Shown: positions 1 to 10,035, counted from the first letter of the stretch. The stretch is 50,891 nucleotides of DNA from Burkholderiales bacterium (GCA_016200895.1 JACQDX010000032.1:1-50891), one strand, 5' to 3'. A program made the numbers and translations. The notes: a model not told the origin generated them from the letters alone.

Positions 1-247
1 TAGAACTCATTTCATAAATAGGATGAGTGCGAACAAGACGATTTGGGATGCAGTGCAAGGCGTGACGCGAAGCTAAGGCTGGTGCCTTAGCGAGGGGCAC
101 AACGCAGCACCGAAGGGTTTTCCTCATAACACACGCTGGACTGCGTTGGACTCGTTATCAATAGCACCGCTATTGACTGCCTCGTCCGCCTTGCCAGCCC
201 GTGTTATGAGGCAAACGCATCTCACCCTATTTATGAAATGAGTTCTA
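1..247. repeat. MITE-like palindromic repeat, copy A
   Basis: The ends are inverted repeats of about 28 bp (TAGAACTCATTTCATAAATAGG at the left, its complement at the right, one mismatch at A/G). Inside are nested inverted repeats: CCTCATAACAC/GTGTTATGAGG around 123-211, and a small hairpin CAATAGC-ACC-GCTATTG at about 161-177. No coding sequence is present. Both ends terminate in TA, so the element may be GAACTC...GAGTTC flanked by a TA duplication, as for Tc1/mariner (IS630)-type elements; that is inference. A second copy lies inverted at 24468-24767. The window starts exactly at the repeat end, so the left flank is unseen. Confidence 0.85.
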
Positions 248-283
248 ATAAAGGCTTACAGCCAGTTACAAATCAATGAAGGG

Positions 284-688
284 CTACGGTTTGGCCTGGC
301 GTTGCTCCAGCTCTTTGTCAAGTTGTTCTATGCGCAGTTTGCGCTGCAAGGCCTTGGCTTCCAGTGCAATTCTTTGCAAGGAAACGATATACTGACGACG
401 ATGCTGTTTGACATCATTGAGGCAGTCGTTAACAAAAAAAGTCTGGTGACAAGCTCGTTCTGACTGCTCATACCAGCTTTGCAAACGCAGTTGCGCTGCG
501 CTACTTTCTTTCAAAGCAGCTTCAGCCTGTTCTGCACTATTGATACTGCCAGCGACATATTTTTGATCCAGGCTAGCAGCCAGATTTGCAATTTGAGCAA
601 GTTCACTACCGCCAGGCATAGCCTGGGCACATGTAGCAATAGTCATTTGCACGACTAAGGCTATGCAAATGAAAAATAAACGGTTCAT
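284..688 (-). CDS. Small exported helical protein, unknown function
   Basis: The 134-residue protein starts with a signal peptide (residues 1-23, basic MNR, hydrophobic core, cleavage near CAQA), so it should be periplasmic. The mature part is rich in Glu, Gln, Ala and Arg and looks almost entirely helical, possibly coiled-coil, with two Cys around residues 79 and 88. I do not recognise a family. Its ATG overlaps the stop codon of zapE by one base (TAATG), so the two are probably translated together at the end of the odh operon. No terminator is obvious between it and the repeat at 1-247. Function unknown; the reading frame is convincing because of the signal peptide and the coupling. Confidence 0.75.
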   Translation of the reverse strand: MNRLFFICIALVVQMTIATCAQAMPGGSELAQIANLAASLDQKYVAGSINSAEQAEAALKESSAAQLRLQSWYEQSERACHQTFFVNDCLNDVKQHRRQYIVSLQRIALEAKALQRKLRIEQLDKELEQRQAKP

Positions 689-1785
689 TAAGCAATATTC
701 TCCGCAATTTGGCGTTGATCAGCATCCATGTATTCTTTTGATTGCATTTCTATAATACGGGACACTGTTCTGTGAAATTCATTAGACAAGGTACCGTTGG
801 TATAAAGTTCCTCAGGTGGGACTTCGGCCGACATAATTAATTTGACCTTGTTGTCGTAGAACACGTCTATCAGCCAGGTAAAACGCCTTGCCTCAGACGA
901 CATGGCGGCAGACATGCGCGGTATCGTCGACAAAACAACGGTATGAAAACGGCTGGCGATTTCCAGATAATCATTTTGCGAACGTGGGCCACCACAAAGC
1001 GTGGCAAAGTCAAACCAGATCACACTACCGGCACGGCGCAGGGACTTGAGCTTACGGCCTTCAATATCGACATGCGGGTCTTCATCGCTGGTTTCTGCCA
1101 CTCGTGCAAAAATATCACGTAAGGTCTTGTCAGTCGTCGCATTTAATGGTGTCAGGTAAGCCTGGACCTGTTCCATTGCGCGCTTGCGATAGTCGTTGCC
1201 GGAATCCACATTCAGGATATCAAGCTTTTCTTTCAGCAAGGCGATGGTCGGCAACATCCGGTCACGGTGCAAGCCATCAGGATACAAAGTATCGGGCTGA
1301 TAATTGGATGTCATGACGAAGGACACGCCGTTTTCAAACAACGCATTCAACAGGTTATACAGCAGCATCGCATCTGCCACGTCAGAGACATGGAATTCAT
1401 CGAAGCAAATCAGGCGGTATTTCTTGGCAATTCTGCGCGCCACTTCATCCAGCGGATCTGCCATCCCTTTGAGCTCATCAAGCTGCCTGTGCACAGCACG
1501 CATGAATTCGTGAAAATGCAGACGGGCTTTCCTGACGACAGGCACGACGGAAAAAAAACTGTCCATCAAAAATGACTTGCCGCGCCCGACCCCACCCCAC
1601 ATAAAAACACCACGCGGCACTTCAGGGCGGGTAATCAGGCGGGTAAATTTATTTGCCCGCTTCCCTTTGTATTCCACCCATTCTTCATAGGCAGTCTGCA
1701 AGCGGTCAACCGCACGCTTTTGTGCCTCGTCGGCCTGAAAACCACGCTGACTCAAGGCATCCTGATAATACTCTATGACATTCAT
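688..1785 (-). CDS. zapE: Cell division protein ZapE (AFG1-like ATPase)
   Basis: This 365-residue AFG1/LACE1-family AAA ATPase has a Walker A motif GGVGRGKS at residues 64-71 and a Walker B LICFDE at 125-130, followed by FHVSD, and an MTSN sensor-like motif. The length matches the family (about 360-375). In E. coli, ZapE associates with the Z-ring and destabilises FtsZ polymers; that role is transferred by family. The gene lies 139 bp downstream of lpdA (that gap holds a small GCTTGCC/GGCAAGC hairpin at 1810-1830) and is the usual neighbour of lpdA in Burkholderiales. It is coupled to the small exported protein downstream. ATG start, next to the lpdA-proximal end. Confidence 0.95.
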   Translation of the reverse strand: MNVIEYYQDALSQRGFQADEAQKRAVDRLQTAYEEWVEYKGKRANKFTRLITRPEVPRGVFMWGGVGRGKSFLMDSFFSVVPVVRKARLHFHEFMRAVHRQLDELKGMADPLDEVARRIAKKYRLICFDEFHVSDVADAMLLYNLLNALFENGVSFVMTSNYQPDTLYPDGLHRDRMLPTIALLKEKLDILNVDSGNDYRKRAMEQVQAYLTPLNATTDKTLRDIFARVAETSDEDPHVDIEGRKLKSLRRAGSVIWFDFATLCGGPRSQNDYLEIASRFHTVVLSTIPRMSAAMSSEARRFTWLIDVFYDNKVKLIMSAEVPPEELYTNGTLSNEFHRTVSRIIEMQSKEYMDADQRQIAENIA

Positions 1786-1924
1786 GGGCGAGGGTTACTA
1801 TCTTTGCTGGCTTGCCTGTGCATGGCAAGCGGGTAAAAAGCGACGCACCCTACCCCAATCAAACTGAGGACAGAGTGCGCTGCCAATGTGGGCGCGATAT
1901 TGCGCCCCAAGTTCAAACAACCGA

Positions 1925-3352
1925 TCAGAAATTCAGCGAACGCTTGTCAACTGCCAATGCTGCTTCTTTCGTCGCTTCAGAGAGAGATGGATGTGCATGG
2001 CAAATACGGGCGATGTCTTCTGCTGATGCCTTGAATTCCATCGCCACAACTGCTTCAGAAATCAATTCAGATGCCATAGGTCCAACGATGTGCACGCCCA
2101 GGATTTCATCTGTCGTGGCATCTGCCAGGAACTTGACCATGCCCGAGGTATCACCCAGGGCACGGGCGCGGCCATTCGCCATGAATGGGAAAGTACCTGC
2201 TTTGTAAGCCACGCCATCTGCCTTCAATTGCTGCTCAGTACGGCCTACCCATGCGATTTCTGGAGATGTGTAGATCACCCAAGGGATGGTATTGAAGTTG
2301 ACATGACCATGCTGACCGGCAATACGTTCGGCCACGGCAACGCCCTCTTCTTCTGCCTTGTGTGCCAACATAGGACCACGTACCACGTCACCAACTGCCC
2401 AGACATTTGCCAGGTTTGTTTTGCAATCACCATCGACAGCGATGAAACCACGTTCATCGAGTTGCAGGCCAACTGCTTCTGCATTCAAACCATTGGTGTT
2501 AGGTGTACGGCCGATGGAAATGATGAGCTTGTCGAACACAGCTTTATGTTCAGCACCCTTGTCGTCAGTGTAATTGACGGTCACATCTTTGCCGCCATTG
2601 ACGATTTCGCCAATCTTGACACCCAGATTGATGGACAGGCCTTGTTTGACGAATAGTTTGTGCGCTTCTTTGGCAATTTGTTCATCCACAGCACCGAGGA
2701 AAGTTGGCAATGCTTCCAGCACTGTCACTTCAGCACCCAGACGACGCCACACGCTGCCCATTTCCAGACCAATCACTCCAGCGCCGATAACACCGAGTTT
2801 TTTCGGCACTTCAGCAATCTTCAACGCGCCATCATTCGACAGGATAGTTGCTTCATCAAATGCTGCGCCGGGCAATGCACGTGCATTGGAGCCAGTAGCC
2901 ACGATGATGTGTTTACCAGTAATGGTTTCTTCTGTTTTGCCAGCAACCTTGATGTCATAAGCACCTGCATCGCCTTTAACAAACGAGCCATGGCCGTGGA
3001 AGAAAGTCACTTTGTTCTTTTTGAACAGGAACAGGATACCGTCGTTGTTTTGCTTGACGATGGTGTTCTTGCGACCCAGCATCTTGGCAATATCCAGACC
3101 CAGGCCTTGCACCTGAATGCCGTGGTCAGCAAAAGCGTGGCCAGCGTGTTCATAATGTTCAGAAGACTGCAACAGCGCTTTGGATGGGATGCAACCTACG
3201 TTAGTGCATGTACCACCTGGAGCCGGGCCGCCTTTTTCATTGGTCCATGCGTCGATACAGGCAGTAGAAAATCCCAGTTGGGCAGCGCGGATTGCTGCGA
3301 TATAACCGCCGGGACCACCACCGATAACGACGACGTCAAATTGTTTGCTCAT
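1925..3352 (-). CDS. lpdA: Dihydrolipoyl dehydrogenase, E3 of the 2-oxoglutarate dehydrogenase complex
   Basis: This 475-residue flavoprotein disulfide reductase reoxidises the dihydrolipoyl group on E2 and passes electrons to NAD+. Visible are the FAD-binding GGGPGG at residues 11-16, the redox disulfide C49/C54 in [13 protein letters not shown], the NAD-binding [10 protein letters not shown] segment near 190, the GDV FAD motif (AVGDVVRGP), and the catalytic His454/Glu459 in HPSLSE. Length is typical. It follows odhA-odhB and a small PspC-type gene on the same strand, so this E3 most likely serves the 2-oxoglutarate complex, though it could also serve pyruvate dehydrogenase or glycine cleavage. 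The ATG at 3352 is preceded by AGGA. Confidence 0.97.
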   Translation of the reverse strand: MSKQFDVVVIGGGPGGYIAAIRAAQLGFSTACIDAWTNEKGGPAPGGTCTNVGCIPSKALLQSSEHYEHAGHAFADHGIQVQGLGLDIAKMLGRKNTIVKQNNDGILFLFKKNKVTFFHGHGSFVKGDAGAYDIKVAGKTEETITGKHIIVATGSNARALPGAAFDEATILSNDGALKIAEVPKKLGVIGAGVIGLEMGSVWRRLGAEVTVLEALPTFLGAVDEQIAKEAHKLFVKQGLSINLGVKIGEIVNGGKDVTVNYTDDKGAEHKAVFDKLIISIGRTPNTNGLNAEAVGLQLDERGFIAVDGDCKTNLANVWAVGDVVRGPMLAHKAEEEGVAVAERIAGQHGHVNFNTIPWVIYTSPEIAWVGRTEQQLKADGVAYKAGTFPFMANGRARALGDTSGMVKFLADATTDEILGVHIVGPMASELISEAVVAMEFKASAEDIARICHAHPSLSEATKEAALAVDKRSLNF

Positions 3353-3439
3353 GAAAATATCCTGATTTTGTGTATATGAATTTAGCGTTGAATCTGGCCA
3401 TGACTTTAGACGTGAAGTTCACGCTTCGCTTTGCAGTTT

Positions 3440-3772
3440 TCAGCTCTCTTCGGGGATGAATATCCAGGCCAGCAGATAAGCCACTACACCGGCACCAAAG
3501 TAAAGACTGAAGAAGACAAACATCAAACGCCAGATCCAGGAATCCAGTCCAGTAAACTGGCCCAGGCCACCACAGATACCACCCAGCCACTGATCACTTT
3601 TTGACCGGCGGAACTGGTTCAAATGATTGAAACCCTGGCTCTGTTGATTGCCGGATGCGGAAGTGTCGCCAGTTGCCAGCAGCCTGGCTTTGGCTTGTGC
3701 AAATTCTGCATCAGACAGGGCTCCTGCCTGATGCAGTTCATGCAGACGTTTGATTTCGTCAGCGATATTCAC
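3440..3772 (-). CDS. SHOCT and PspC domain small membrane protein
   Basis: The 110-residue protein has a short N-terminal SHOCT-like helix pair (about residues 6-32, IKRLHELHQAGALSDAEF), a polar linker, and a C-terminal PspC domain (about 57-110) with the typical GGICGGLGQFTGLD motif and one or two hydrophobic segments ending in AWIFIPEES. PspC-family proteins sit in the inner membrane, and in enterobacteria PspC takes part in the phage-shock envelope response; the function here is not known. The start codon is GTG. It is inserted between odhB (33 bp upstream) and lpdA (87 bp downstream) in the same direction, so it is probably co-transcribed with the dehydrogenase genes although no biochemical link is known. 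Confidence 0.85.
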   Translation of the reverse strand: MNIADEIKRLHELHQAGALSDAEFAQAKARLLATGDTSASGNQQSQGFNHLNQFRRSKSDQWLGGICGGLGQFTGLDSWIWRLMFVFFSLYFGAGVVAYLLAWIFIPEES

Positions 3773-3805
3773 GGAATGATTCTCGCTTTGCGGGTTGAAC
3801 CTGAA

Positions 3806-5059
3806 TTACAGATCAAGCAACAGGCGGGCTGGATCTTCCAGCGCGTCTTTCATTGCCACCAGACCCAGAACAGCTTCACGACCGTCAATGATGCGATGGT
3901 CGTAAGACATTGCCAGGTAATTCATAGGACGGATAACGATCTGACCGTTTTCAACTACAGCACGGTCCTTGGTCGCATGCACGCCCAAAATTGCGGATTG
4001 TGGTGGGTTGATAATAGGTGTAGACAACATGGAACCGAAAGTACCGCCATTCGAGATGGAGAACGTACCGCCAGACAAGTCGTCCAGTGTCAGTTTACCG
4101 TCTTTTGCCTTGGCACCAAACTCGCCGATCTTTTTCTCGATTTCAGCAATCGTCATTTGATCCGCATTGCGCAGGATAGGTACAACCAGGCCGCGTGGGG
4201 AACCAACTGCGATACCGATGTCGAAGTAACCGTGATACACGATATCGTTACCATCAACAGAAGCGTTGATGATAGGGTATTTTTTCAATGCAGCAACGGC
4301 AGCCTTGACGAAGAAGGACATGAAACCCAGCTTCACGCCATGTTCTTTTTCAAATTTGTCTTTGTACTTATTGCGCAAGTCCATGACAGGTGCCATGTTG
4401 ACTTCGTTGAAGGTCGTCAGAATCGCATTAGTGGATTGCGATTGCACCAGACGCTCAGCAATACGAGCACGCAGGCGGCTCATCGGTACGCGTTCTTCCG
4501 GACGGTCACCCAGGCTGGCGACAGTTGGCGCAGCAACTTGTTGCAGGGCTGGCTTGCCAGCTACAGGTACAGCCATAGGTGCAACTACCGGTGCTGCGGC
4601 TGGCTTGGCGGCTACTGCTGCCAATGCATCGCCTTTGGTAACACGGCCATCTTTGCCGGAACCGTCAACTTGAGCTGCAGTCAGGTTGTTTTCTGACAGG
4701 ATTTTTGCTGCAGCTGGCATCGCTACACCAGCAGAAGATTTTGCATCAGCAGCAGGTGCGGATGCTGCTACTGTAACTGGTGCAGCAGATACTTCCATAG
4801 GGCTTACTTTTGCGGATGCATCAGTATCGATAATTGCGATGATTTCGCCAGCAACAACAGTGCTGCCATCGCCCTTGATGATTTGTGTGATCACACCAGC
4901 GTCAGGCGCTGGCAGTTCCAACACGACTTTATCTGTTTCTACGTCGATCAGGTTTTCGTCACGGCCAACTGCTTCGCCAACTTTTTTATGCCAGGACAAC
5001 AGGGTTGCTTCTGCGACGGACTCAGATAACTGAGGAACTTTTACTTCGATAATTGCCAT
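3806..5059 (-). CDS. odhB: Dihydrolipoyllysine succinyltransferase, E2 of 2-oxoglutarate dehydrogenase
   Basis: This 417-residue acyltransferase moves the succinyl group from lipoyl-lysine to CoA and forms the core of the complex. Domain order: lipoyl domain (about 1-77) with the lipoylated Lys44 in ETDKVVLEL; an Ala/Pro linker; peripheral subunit-binding domain (about 113-150, [10 protein letters not shown]...GRVTKGD); a second Ala/Pro/Val linker; and the catalytic domain with H388 and D392 in DHRIIDG. The arrangement and length match SucB/OdhB rather than the longer pyruvate E2. It follows odhA by 61 bp across a strong stem-loop. The start [11 protein letters not shown] is the family consensus start. 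Confidence 0.97.
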   Translation of the reverse strand: MAIIEVKVPQLSESVAEATLLSWHKKVGEAVGRDENLIDVETDKVVLELPAPDAGVITQIIKGDGSTVVAGEIIAIIDTDASAKVSPMEVSAAPVTVAASAPAADAKSSAGVAMPAAAKILSENNLTAAQVDGSGKDGRVTKGDALAAVAAKPAAAPVVAPMAVPVAGKPALQQVAAPTVASLGDRPEERVPMSRLRARIAERLVQSQSTNAILTTFNEVNMAPVMDLRNKYKDKFEKEHGVKLGFMSFFVKAAVAALKKYPIINASVDGNDIVYHGYFDIGIAVGSPRGLVVPILRNADQMTIAEIEKKIGEFGAKAKDGKLTLDDLSGGTFSISNGGTFGSMLSTPIINPPQSAILGVHATKDRAVVENGQIVIRPMNYLAMSYDHRIIDGREAVLGLVAMKDALEDPARLLLDL

Positions 5060-5086
5060 TTTTTACTCTCCGATTCGGGTAGCCAA

Positions 5087-5113
5087 ATGCGACATCAGCT
5101 TCTGATGTCGCAT
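5087..5113 (-). other. Intercistronic stem-loop between odhA and odhB
   Basis: A perfect 12-bp inverted repeat (ATGCGACATCAG / CTGATGTCGCAT) with a 3-nt loop lies in the 61-bp gap between odhA and odhB. There is no T-run after it on the minus strand, so it is not a classical terminator. It more likely protects or processes the operon mRNA; that is inference. Confidence 0.7.
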
Positions 5114-5120
5114 CGCGTCA

Positions 5121-7985
5121 TTATTTGGTCAGGACAAAGCCTTTGAGTTTGGAAAACGCCGTTTCCAGCAATGCTTTTTGTTGTGCATAGTGTTTGTCAT
5201 AATAACCGACAGCTGGCGATGCACTGGCTGGACGACCTGCATAAGCAAGTTTTTGACCGTCTTCCAGGCTTTCAAAAATATTGTGTTGAATCTGGAACCA
5301 TGGCCCCTGATTTTGCGGCTCATCTTGTGCCCAAACCAATTCCGCCATGTTCGGGAATTTCTTCAGCTCAGCGACAAAGCTCTTATGCGGGAACGGATAC
5401 AGTTGTTCAACGCGGATAATCGCCGTATCTGTCTGACCACGCTCTTTGCGGGCATTGACCAGGTCATAATACACCTTGCCTGAACAAGCGATAACGCGTT
5501 TGACTTTCTTCGCATCGATCTTTTCGTCGACTTCACCAATCACCGTATGGAAGCTGCCTTTGGCCAGGTCGGACAATGGCGAACCAGCATCCTTGTTACG
5601 TAGCAAGGACTTTGGTGTCATGATGACCAGAGGCTTGCGGAACATGCGTATCATCTGACGACGCAACAGATGGAAAATCTGGGACGCAGAAGTAGGCTGA
5701 ACCACTTGCATATTGTTGTCAGCACACAGTTGCAGGAAGCGTTCCGGGCGAGCAGATGAATGCTCAGGACCCTGACCTTCATAACCATGCGGCAGCATCA
5801 TGACCAGGCCGGATGCACGACCCCATTTCACTTCACCAGAGCTGATGAACTGATCGATAACAACCTGGGCTCCATTAGCGAAATCGCCGAATTGAGCTTC
5901 CCAGATAGTCAGCGTATTTGGTTCTGCCGTAGAGTAACCATATTCAAAGCCCAATACCGCTTCTTCAGACAAGACAGAATCGATAACAGTGAATGGTGCC
6001 TGTTTGTCAGAAATATTTTGCAGAGGGATGTAAGTGCCTGCGTCCCAACGTTCACGGTTTTGATCATGCAAAACAGCGTGACGGTGAACGAAAGTACCAC
6101 GACCGGCATCCTGGCCTGTCAAGCGGATAGCATAACCGGAAGATACCAGGGATGCGTATGCCAGATGCTCGCCCATGCCCCAGTCCAGGTTCATGTCACC
6201 ACGCCCCATGGCTGCACGGTCACCCAGGACTTTTTCTACCAGGCTATGCGGCTTGAAGCCTTCTGGTACGGTAGTAATGCGCTCGGCCAGACGCTTCAAT
6301 TCAGTTGCTGGCACTGCAGTGTCAGCAGCATCTGTCCATTTACGGTTGAGGAAAGGAATCCAGTCAACAGCGTATTTGTTTTTGAAGTTGGAGATCACCG
6401 GATCATGGGTATGCTTACCAGCATCCATCGCATCACGGTAAGCCTTGATCATTTGATCGCCACCATCTGCAGGGATAGTGCCTTGTGCAGCCAGCTTGTC
6501 GGCATACATGCGGCGTGTGCCAGGATGCTGAGCAATCTTCTTGTACATCAAAGGCTGGGTCAATGCAGGTGTATCTTGCTCGTTATGGCCGAGTTTGCGA
6601 TAGCAGATGATATCGACCACGATATCCTTCTTGAATTCCAAACGGTAATCCAGAGCGATCTGGGTAGCCAGGACAACGGCTTCAGGATCATCTGCATTGA
6701 CGTGCAATACCGGTGCTTCGATCATTTTGACAACGTCGGAGCAATACAAAGTAGAACGTGAATCGCGTGGATCAGAAGTCGTGAAACCGATCTGGTTATT
6801 GATGACGATATGCATCGTACCACCTGTACCATAGCCGCGTGTTTGCGCCAGGTTCAGAGTTTCCATAACGACGCCCTGCCCTGCAAAAGCAGCATCGCCG
6901 TGAACCAGGATAGGTAAGACTTGTGAACCATCTTTGTCGCCGCGACGATCCATACGCGCTTTGACAGAACCTTCAACCACTGGGTTAACGATTTCCAGAT
7001 GAGAAGGATTGAACGCCAGTGACAAGTGCACCGGGCCGCCTGGGGTTGAGATATCGGAAGAGAAGCCTTGGTGGTATTTAACGTCGCCAGCCGGCAAGTC
7101 ATCACCATGTTTGCCTTCAAATTCAGCAAACAAATCCTGAGGCATTTTGCCAAGAGTATTGACCAGTACGTTCAGACGGCCACGGTGGGCCATACCGATA
7201 ACGATTTCTTCCACACCACGCTCACCGGCGCGCTGGATAGTCTCATCCATGGAAGCGATAAAGCTTTCGCCACCTTCCAGGGAAAATCGTTTCTGACCAA
7301 CATATTTGGTATGCAGATAACGTTCCAGGCCTTCAGCCGCAGTCAGGCGGTCAAGGATGTGTTTTTTCTTTTCAGAAGAGAAGGATGGCGTGGAGCGTAT
7401 CGCTTCCAGCTTTTGTTGCAACCAGCGTTTTTCTGTCGGGTCACTGATGTACATGAACTCGGCGCCGATGGAACGACAGTAAGTATCACGCAGAGCATTC
7501 AAAAGGTCGCGCAACGATGCTGTTTCTGGCCCGAAATAGGTATTGCTGATATTGAACTGTATGTCCATATCTGCATCGGTAAAGCCATAGAAACTTGGTT
7601 CCAGTTCAGGGATGCTTGGACGTTCCTGGCGTTGCAGTGGATCCAGGTTGGCCCAGTGACTACCGAGGAAGCGATAAGCGGCGATCAGTTGCTGGGCAGC
7701 GACGCGTTTGCGTCCCATTTCAGCATCAGCAGTCGCATTGACAGTGCGTATCGGGCCTTGTTTGGCACGTTCAGCAAAGGAAGCAATAACAGGTGCGTGG
7801 GCGACGTCGGGTTTGGCAGAGCCATCGACGGCAGGCACGTTTTGCATGGCGTCAAAATACGCGCGCCAATTATCAGGAACAGAACCGGGATTATTCAGAT
7901 ACGCTTCATACAGTTCTTCTACATACGGCGCATTGCCGCCGAACAAGTACGAGTTAGCGTTATATTGTTGCATCATCTTGCTCAC
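5121..7985 (-). CDS. odhA: 2-Oxoglutarate dehydrogenase E1 component
   Basis: This 954-residue thiamine diphosphate enzyme decarboxylates 2-oxoglutarate and transfers the succinyl group to the lipoyl arm of OdhB. Visible are the N-terminal E2-binding segment (YLFGGNAPYVEELYEAYL, residues 13-30), the substrate-binding AHRGRLNVL with His267, the thiamine diphosphate/metal-binding stretch HGDAAFAGQGVVMET at 362-376 with NNQ near 396-398, and the C-terminal transketolase-like domain (EFGYS, EAQFGDFANGAQV, RNKDAGSP). Length is typical. It is the first gene of the odh operon; the 215-bp region upstream carries two inverted repeats and is separated from gltA by a terminator. Confidence 0.98.
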   Translation of the reverse strand: MSKMMQQYNANSYLFGGNAPYVEELYEAYLNNPGSVPDNWRAYFDAMQNVPAVDGSAKPDVAHAPVIASFAERAKQGPIRTVNATADAEMGRKRVAAQQLIAAYRFLGSHWANLDPLQRQERPSIPELEPSFYGFTDADMDIQFNISNTYFGPETASLRDLLNALRDTYCRSIGAEFMYISDPTEKRWLQQKLEAIRSTPSFSSEKKKHILDRLTAAEGLERYLHTKYVGQKRFSLEGGESFIASMDETIQRAGERGVEEIVIGMAHRGRLNVLVNTLGKMPQDLFAEFEGKHGDDLPAGDVKYHQGFSSDISTPGGPVHLSLAFNPSHLEIVNPVVEGSVKARMDRRGDKDGSQVLPILVHGDAAFAGQGVVMETLNLAQTRGYGTGGTMHIVINNQIGFTTSDPRDSRSTLYCSDVVKMIEAPVLHVNADDPEAVVLATQIALDYRLEFKKDIVVDIICYRKLGHNEQDTPALTQPLMYKKIAQHPGTRRMYADKLAAQGTIPADGGDQMIKAYRDAMDAGKHTHDPVISNFKNKYAVDWIPFLNRKWTDAADTAVPATELKRLAERITTVPEGFKPHSLVEKVLGDRAAMGRGDMNLDWGMGEHLAYASLVSSGYAIRLTGQDAGRGTFVHRHAVLHDQNRERWDAGTYIPLQNISDKQAPFTVIDSVLSEEAVLGFEYGYSTAEPNTLTIWEAQFGDFANGAQVVIDQFISSGEVKWGRASGLVMMLPHGYEGQGPEHSSARPERFLQLCADNNMQVVQPTSASQIFHLLRRQMIRMFRKPLVIMTPKSLLRNKDAGSPLSDLAKGSFHTVIGEVDEKIDAKKVKRVIACSGKVYYDLVNARKERGQTDTAIIRVEQLYPFPHKSFVAELKKFPNMAELVWAQDEPQNQGPWFQIQHNIFESLEDGQKLAYAGRPASASPAVGYYDKHYAQQKALLETAFSKLKGFVLTK

Positions 7986-8200
7986 CTTTCTTCGCGTTTC
8001 GCGAGATTAGCGGGTTAATCTAACCTTCCGCGACACGGCCTGACCGGTTAGCGGATTGCACATCAAGTTGTGGGGAAGGGCTTAATTCAAACTATCCTCG
8101 TGATCAAATCAAAAAGCATGTCATTTAAATATGTTTTTTGATTAAATCGCGAAAGTTATTCCTAAAAATCACTTTCGTGGCGAAGCATAGCATAATTACC
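7986..8200 (-). promoter_or_regulatory. odhA leader and promoter region with two inverted repeats
   Basis: This AT-rich stretch separates odhA from the gltA terminator and must contain the odh promoter. It holds a 13-bp inverted repeat at 8107-8119/8131-8143 (AATCAAAAAGCAT with ATGTTTTTTGATT, one mismatch) and a 7-bp one at 8150-8156/8171-8177 (CGAAAGT/ACTTTCG). Exact -35 and -10 boxes could not be assigned. The repeats could be operators or leader hairpins; the regulator is unknown. Confidence 0.5.
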
Positions 8201-8204
8201 GAAG

Positions 8205-8236
8205 AAAAAAAAAGCGAGTCACAAAGACTCGCTTTT
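8205..8236 (-). terminator. Rho-independent terminator after gltA
   Basis: Read on the minus strand this is an AGCGAGTC stem, a 5-nt loop (TTTGT) and GACTCGCT followed by a run of about ten T. It sits about 50 bp past the gltA stop codon, so it ends the sdh-gltA operon and shows that odhA is transcribed separately. Confidence 0.9.
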
Positions 8237-8284
8237 TACAACAACATGTCTAGCTAAAACATTAATGCCTAAATCAATATTTTA

Positions 8285-9589
8285 TTAACGCTTGTCGATT
8301 GCTGGCACATCACGCTTAGGCGCACCAACAAACAACTGGCGTGGACGACCGATTTTTTGCTCAGGATCAGAAATCATTTCTTTCCACTGAGCGATCCAGC
8401 CTACTGTACGCGCCAGGGCGAAGATACCAGTGAACAATGCGGTCGGAATCCCCAGCGCACGTTGCACAATGCCAGAGTAGAAGTCAACGTTAGGATACAG
8501 CTTGCGGCTAACGAAGTATTCGTCCTCGAGTGCGATCTTTTCCAGAGCCATGGCCAGCTTGAACAATGGATCATCCTGCAGACCCAGTTCTTGCAATACT
8601 TCATAGCAGGTTTCACGCATCAATTTTGCGCGCGGGTCATAGTTTTTATAAACACGGTGACCAAAGCCCATCAGCTTGACGCCGGAGTTCTTGTCTTTTA
8701 CCTGAGCGATGAAAGTAGGAATATTATCGACATTGCCGATTTCTTCCAGCATGCTCAATGCAGCCTCATTTGCACCACCGTGGGCAGGGCCCCACAGGCA
8801 GGCGATACCGGCAGCGATACAGGCAAATGGATTGGCACCTGACGAACCGGCCAAACGGACAGTTGATGTCGATGCATTTTGCTCGTGATCTGCATGCAAG
8901 ATCAAAATACGATCCAGCGCACGCACCAGTACTTCATTGGTTTTGTATGGCGCGCATGGTGTAGAGAACATCATGTGCATGAAGTTCGCGCTATACGACA
9001 GATCATTGCGTGGATATACAAATGGCTGGCCGATAGAATATTTGTAGGCCATCGCAACCAGTGTAGGCATCTTGGCGATCAGACGTATCGCCGATACTTC
9101 ACGGTGATGCGGGTCATTGATATCCAGAGAGTCATGGTAGAACGATGCCAGTGCACCGACTGTACCTACCAATACTGACATAGGATGTGCATCGCGACGG
9201 AAACCGCGGAAGAAGAATTGCATCTGCTCGTGCACCATGGTGTGATTGGTGACGGTCGCAACAAATTCAGTTTTTTGCGCTGCATTTGGCAATTCGCCAT
9301 TCAGCAACAGATAGCAGGTTTCCAGGAAGTCGCCGCCATTGACTGCCAATTGTTCGATAGGATAACCGCGATACAGCAATTCACCCTTGTCGCCATCGAT
9401 ATAAGTAATGGAAGAATTACAGGCTGCCGTGGACATGAAACCTGGATCATAGGTGAACATGCCGGTAGAACCATACAATTTACGGATGTCGATGACATCA
9501 GGACCAATTGAGCCCTTGTAAATTGGCATTTCCAAGGCTGGTGAGCCATCGGAGAATGATAGGGTGGCTTTTGTTTCAGAATTTGTCAT
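8285..9589 (-). CDS. gltA: Citrate synthase (type II)
   Basis: The 434-residue enzyme condenses acetyl-CoA and oxaloacetate into citrate. The catalytic triad is visible: His270 in GPAHGGANE, His311 in GFGHRVYK and Asp369 in PNVDFYSG. The N-terminal beta domain typical of hexameric, NADH-sensitive Gram-negative citrate synthases is present ([12 protein letters not shown]...). Length is typical. It is the last gene of the sdhCDAB-sdhE-gltA run, 72 bp after sdhE on the same strand, and is followed by a strong terminator. No separate promoter could be shown in that gap, so operon transcription is likely. Confidence 0.98.
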   Translation of the reverse strand: MTNSETKATLSFSDGSPALEMPIYKGSIGPDVIDIRKLYGSTGMFTYDPGFMSTAACNSSITYIDGDKGELLYRGYPIEQLAVNGGDFLETCYLLLNGELPNAAQKTEFVATVTNHTMVHEQMQFFFRGFRRDAHPMSVLVGTVGALASFYHDSLDINDPHHREVSAIRLIAKMPTLVAMAYKYSIGQPFVYPRNDLSYSANFMHMMFSTPCAPYKTNEVLVRALDRILILHADHEQNASTSTVRLAGSSGANPFACIAAGIACLWGPAHGGANEAALSMLEEIGNVDNIPTFIAQVKDKNSGVKLMGFGHRVYKNYDPRAKLMRETCYEVLQELGLQDDPLFKLAMALEKIALEDEYFVSRKLYPNVDFYSGIVQRALGIPTALFTGIFALARTVGWIAQWKEMISDPEQKIGRPRQLFVGAPKRDVPAIDKR

Positions 9590-9661
9590 GGCTCTTCCTT
9601 CAGATAAGAGGTGAGTCGTTAATCAAAAAAACACAAAAAATCAGCTTAAAATCAGCTTTCT

Positions 9662-9943
9662 TCACGCCGTTTGAAGGCGCAGCAATAAAGCGTGGACATG
9701 AGGCAGATCGACTTCGGCTTCGGCTTGTTTCTTGGCCATAAGCAGATCCATTAATGTATTGTCCGGCAATTCCATCAGGCGACTAAAGGCATCCACTTCC
9801 TCATCTGTCAGGGATTCTTCATTAGCATCCAGGAAACGTGTCAAGATCAGATCGTTTTCCAGCAAACCGCGCCTTGCCCGCCACCGCAAACGCGCCCGCT
9901 TTACCGGGTCGTTTTGATGGGATATAGCTTGTGACTCAGACAT
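9662..9943 (-). CDS. sdhE: FAD assembly factor SdhE
   Basis: The 93-residue protein carries the family motif RGxxE (R25-GLLE29, in RRGLLENDLIL) and the acidic helical segment RLMELPDNTLMDLL. SdhE promotes covalent attachment of FAD to SdhA. The length fits the family (about 85-95). It lies between sdhB and gltA; the 127-bp gap from sdhB contains two strong stem-loops. The gene order sdhCDAB-sdhE-gltA is common in Betaproteobacteria and supports the call. Confidence 0.95.
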   Translation of the reverse strand: MSESQAISHQNDPVKRARLRWRARRGLLENDLILTRFLDANEESLTDEEVDAFSRLMELPDNTLMDLLMAKKQAEAEVDLPHVHALLLRLQTA

Positions 9944-9965
9944 AATTAATTCTCTTCCATACTGA

Positions 9966-10035
9966 CTATTTCATGCGGCTCTCAGCTTGCCTGGAAAACC
10001 GCATGAAATAGCAGCGATGTCATGAGACATCGCTG
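9966..10035 (-). other. Two intercistronic stem-loops between sdhB and sdhE
   Basis: The first is a perfect 13-bp inverted repeat at 9966-9978/9999-10011 (CTATTTCATGCGG/CCGCATGAAATAG). The second is a perfect 10-bp hairpin at 10012-10021/10026-10035 (CAGCGATGTC-ATGA-GACATCGCTG). They abut with no gap. Neither is followed by a T-run on the minus strand. They could protect the sdhCDAB message or set a different level for sdhE-gltA; that is inference. Confidence 0.7.

Noticed and set aside
3623..4696. Antisense open frame (357 codons) opposite odhB and the PspC-type gene
   Set aside because: It is a shadow frame crossing two real genes; no domain.
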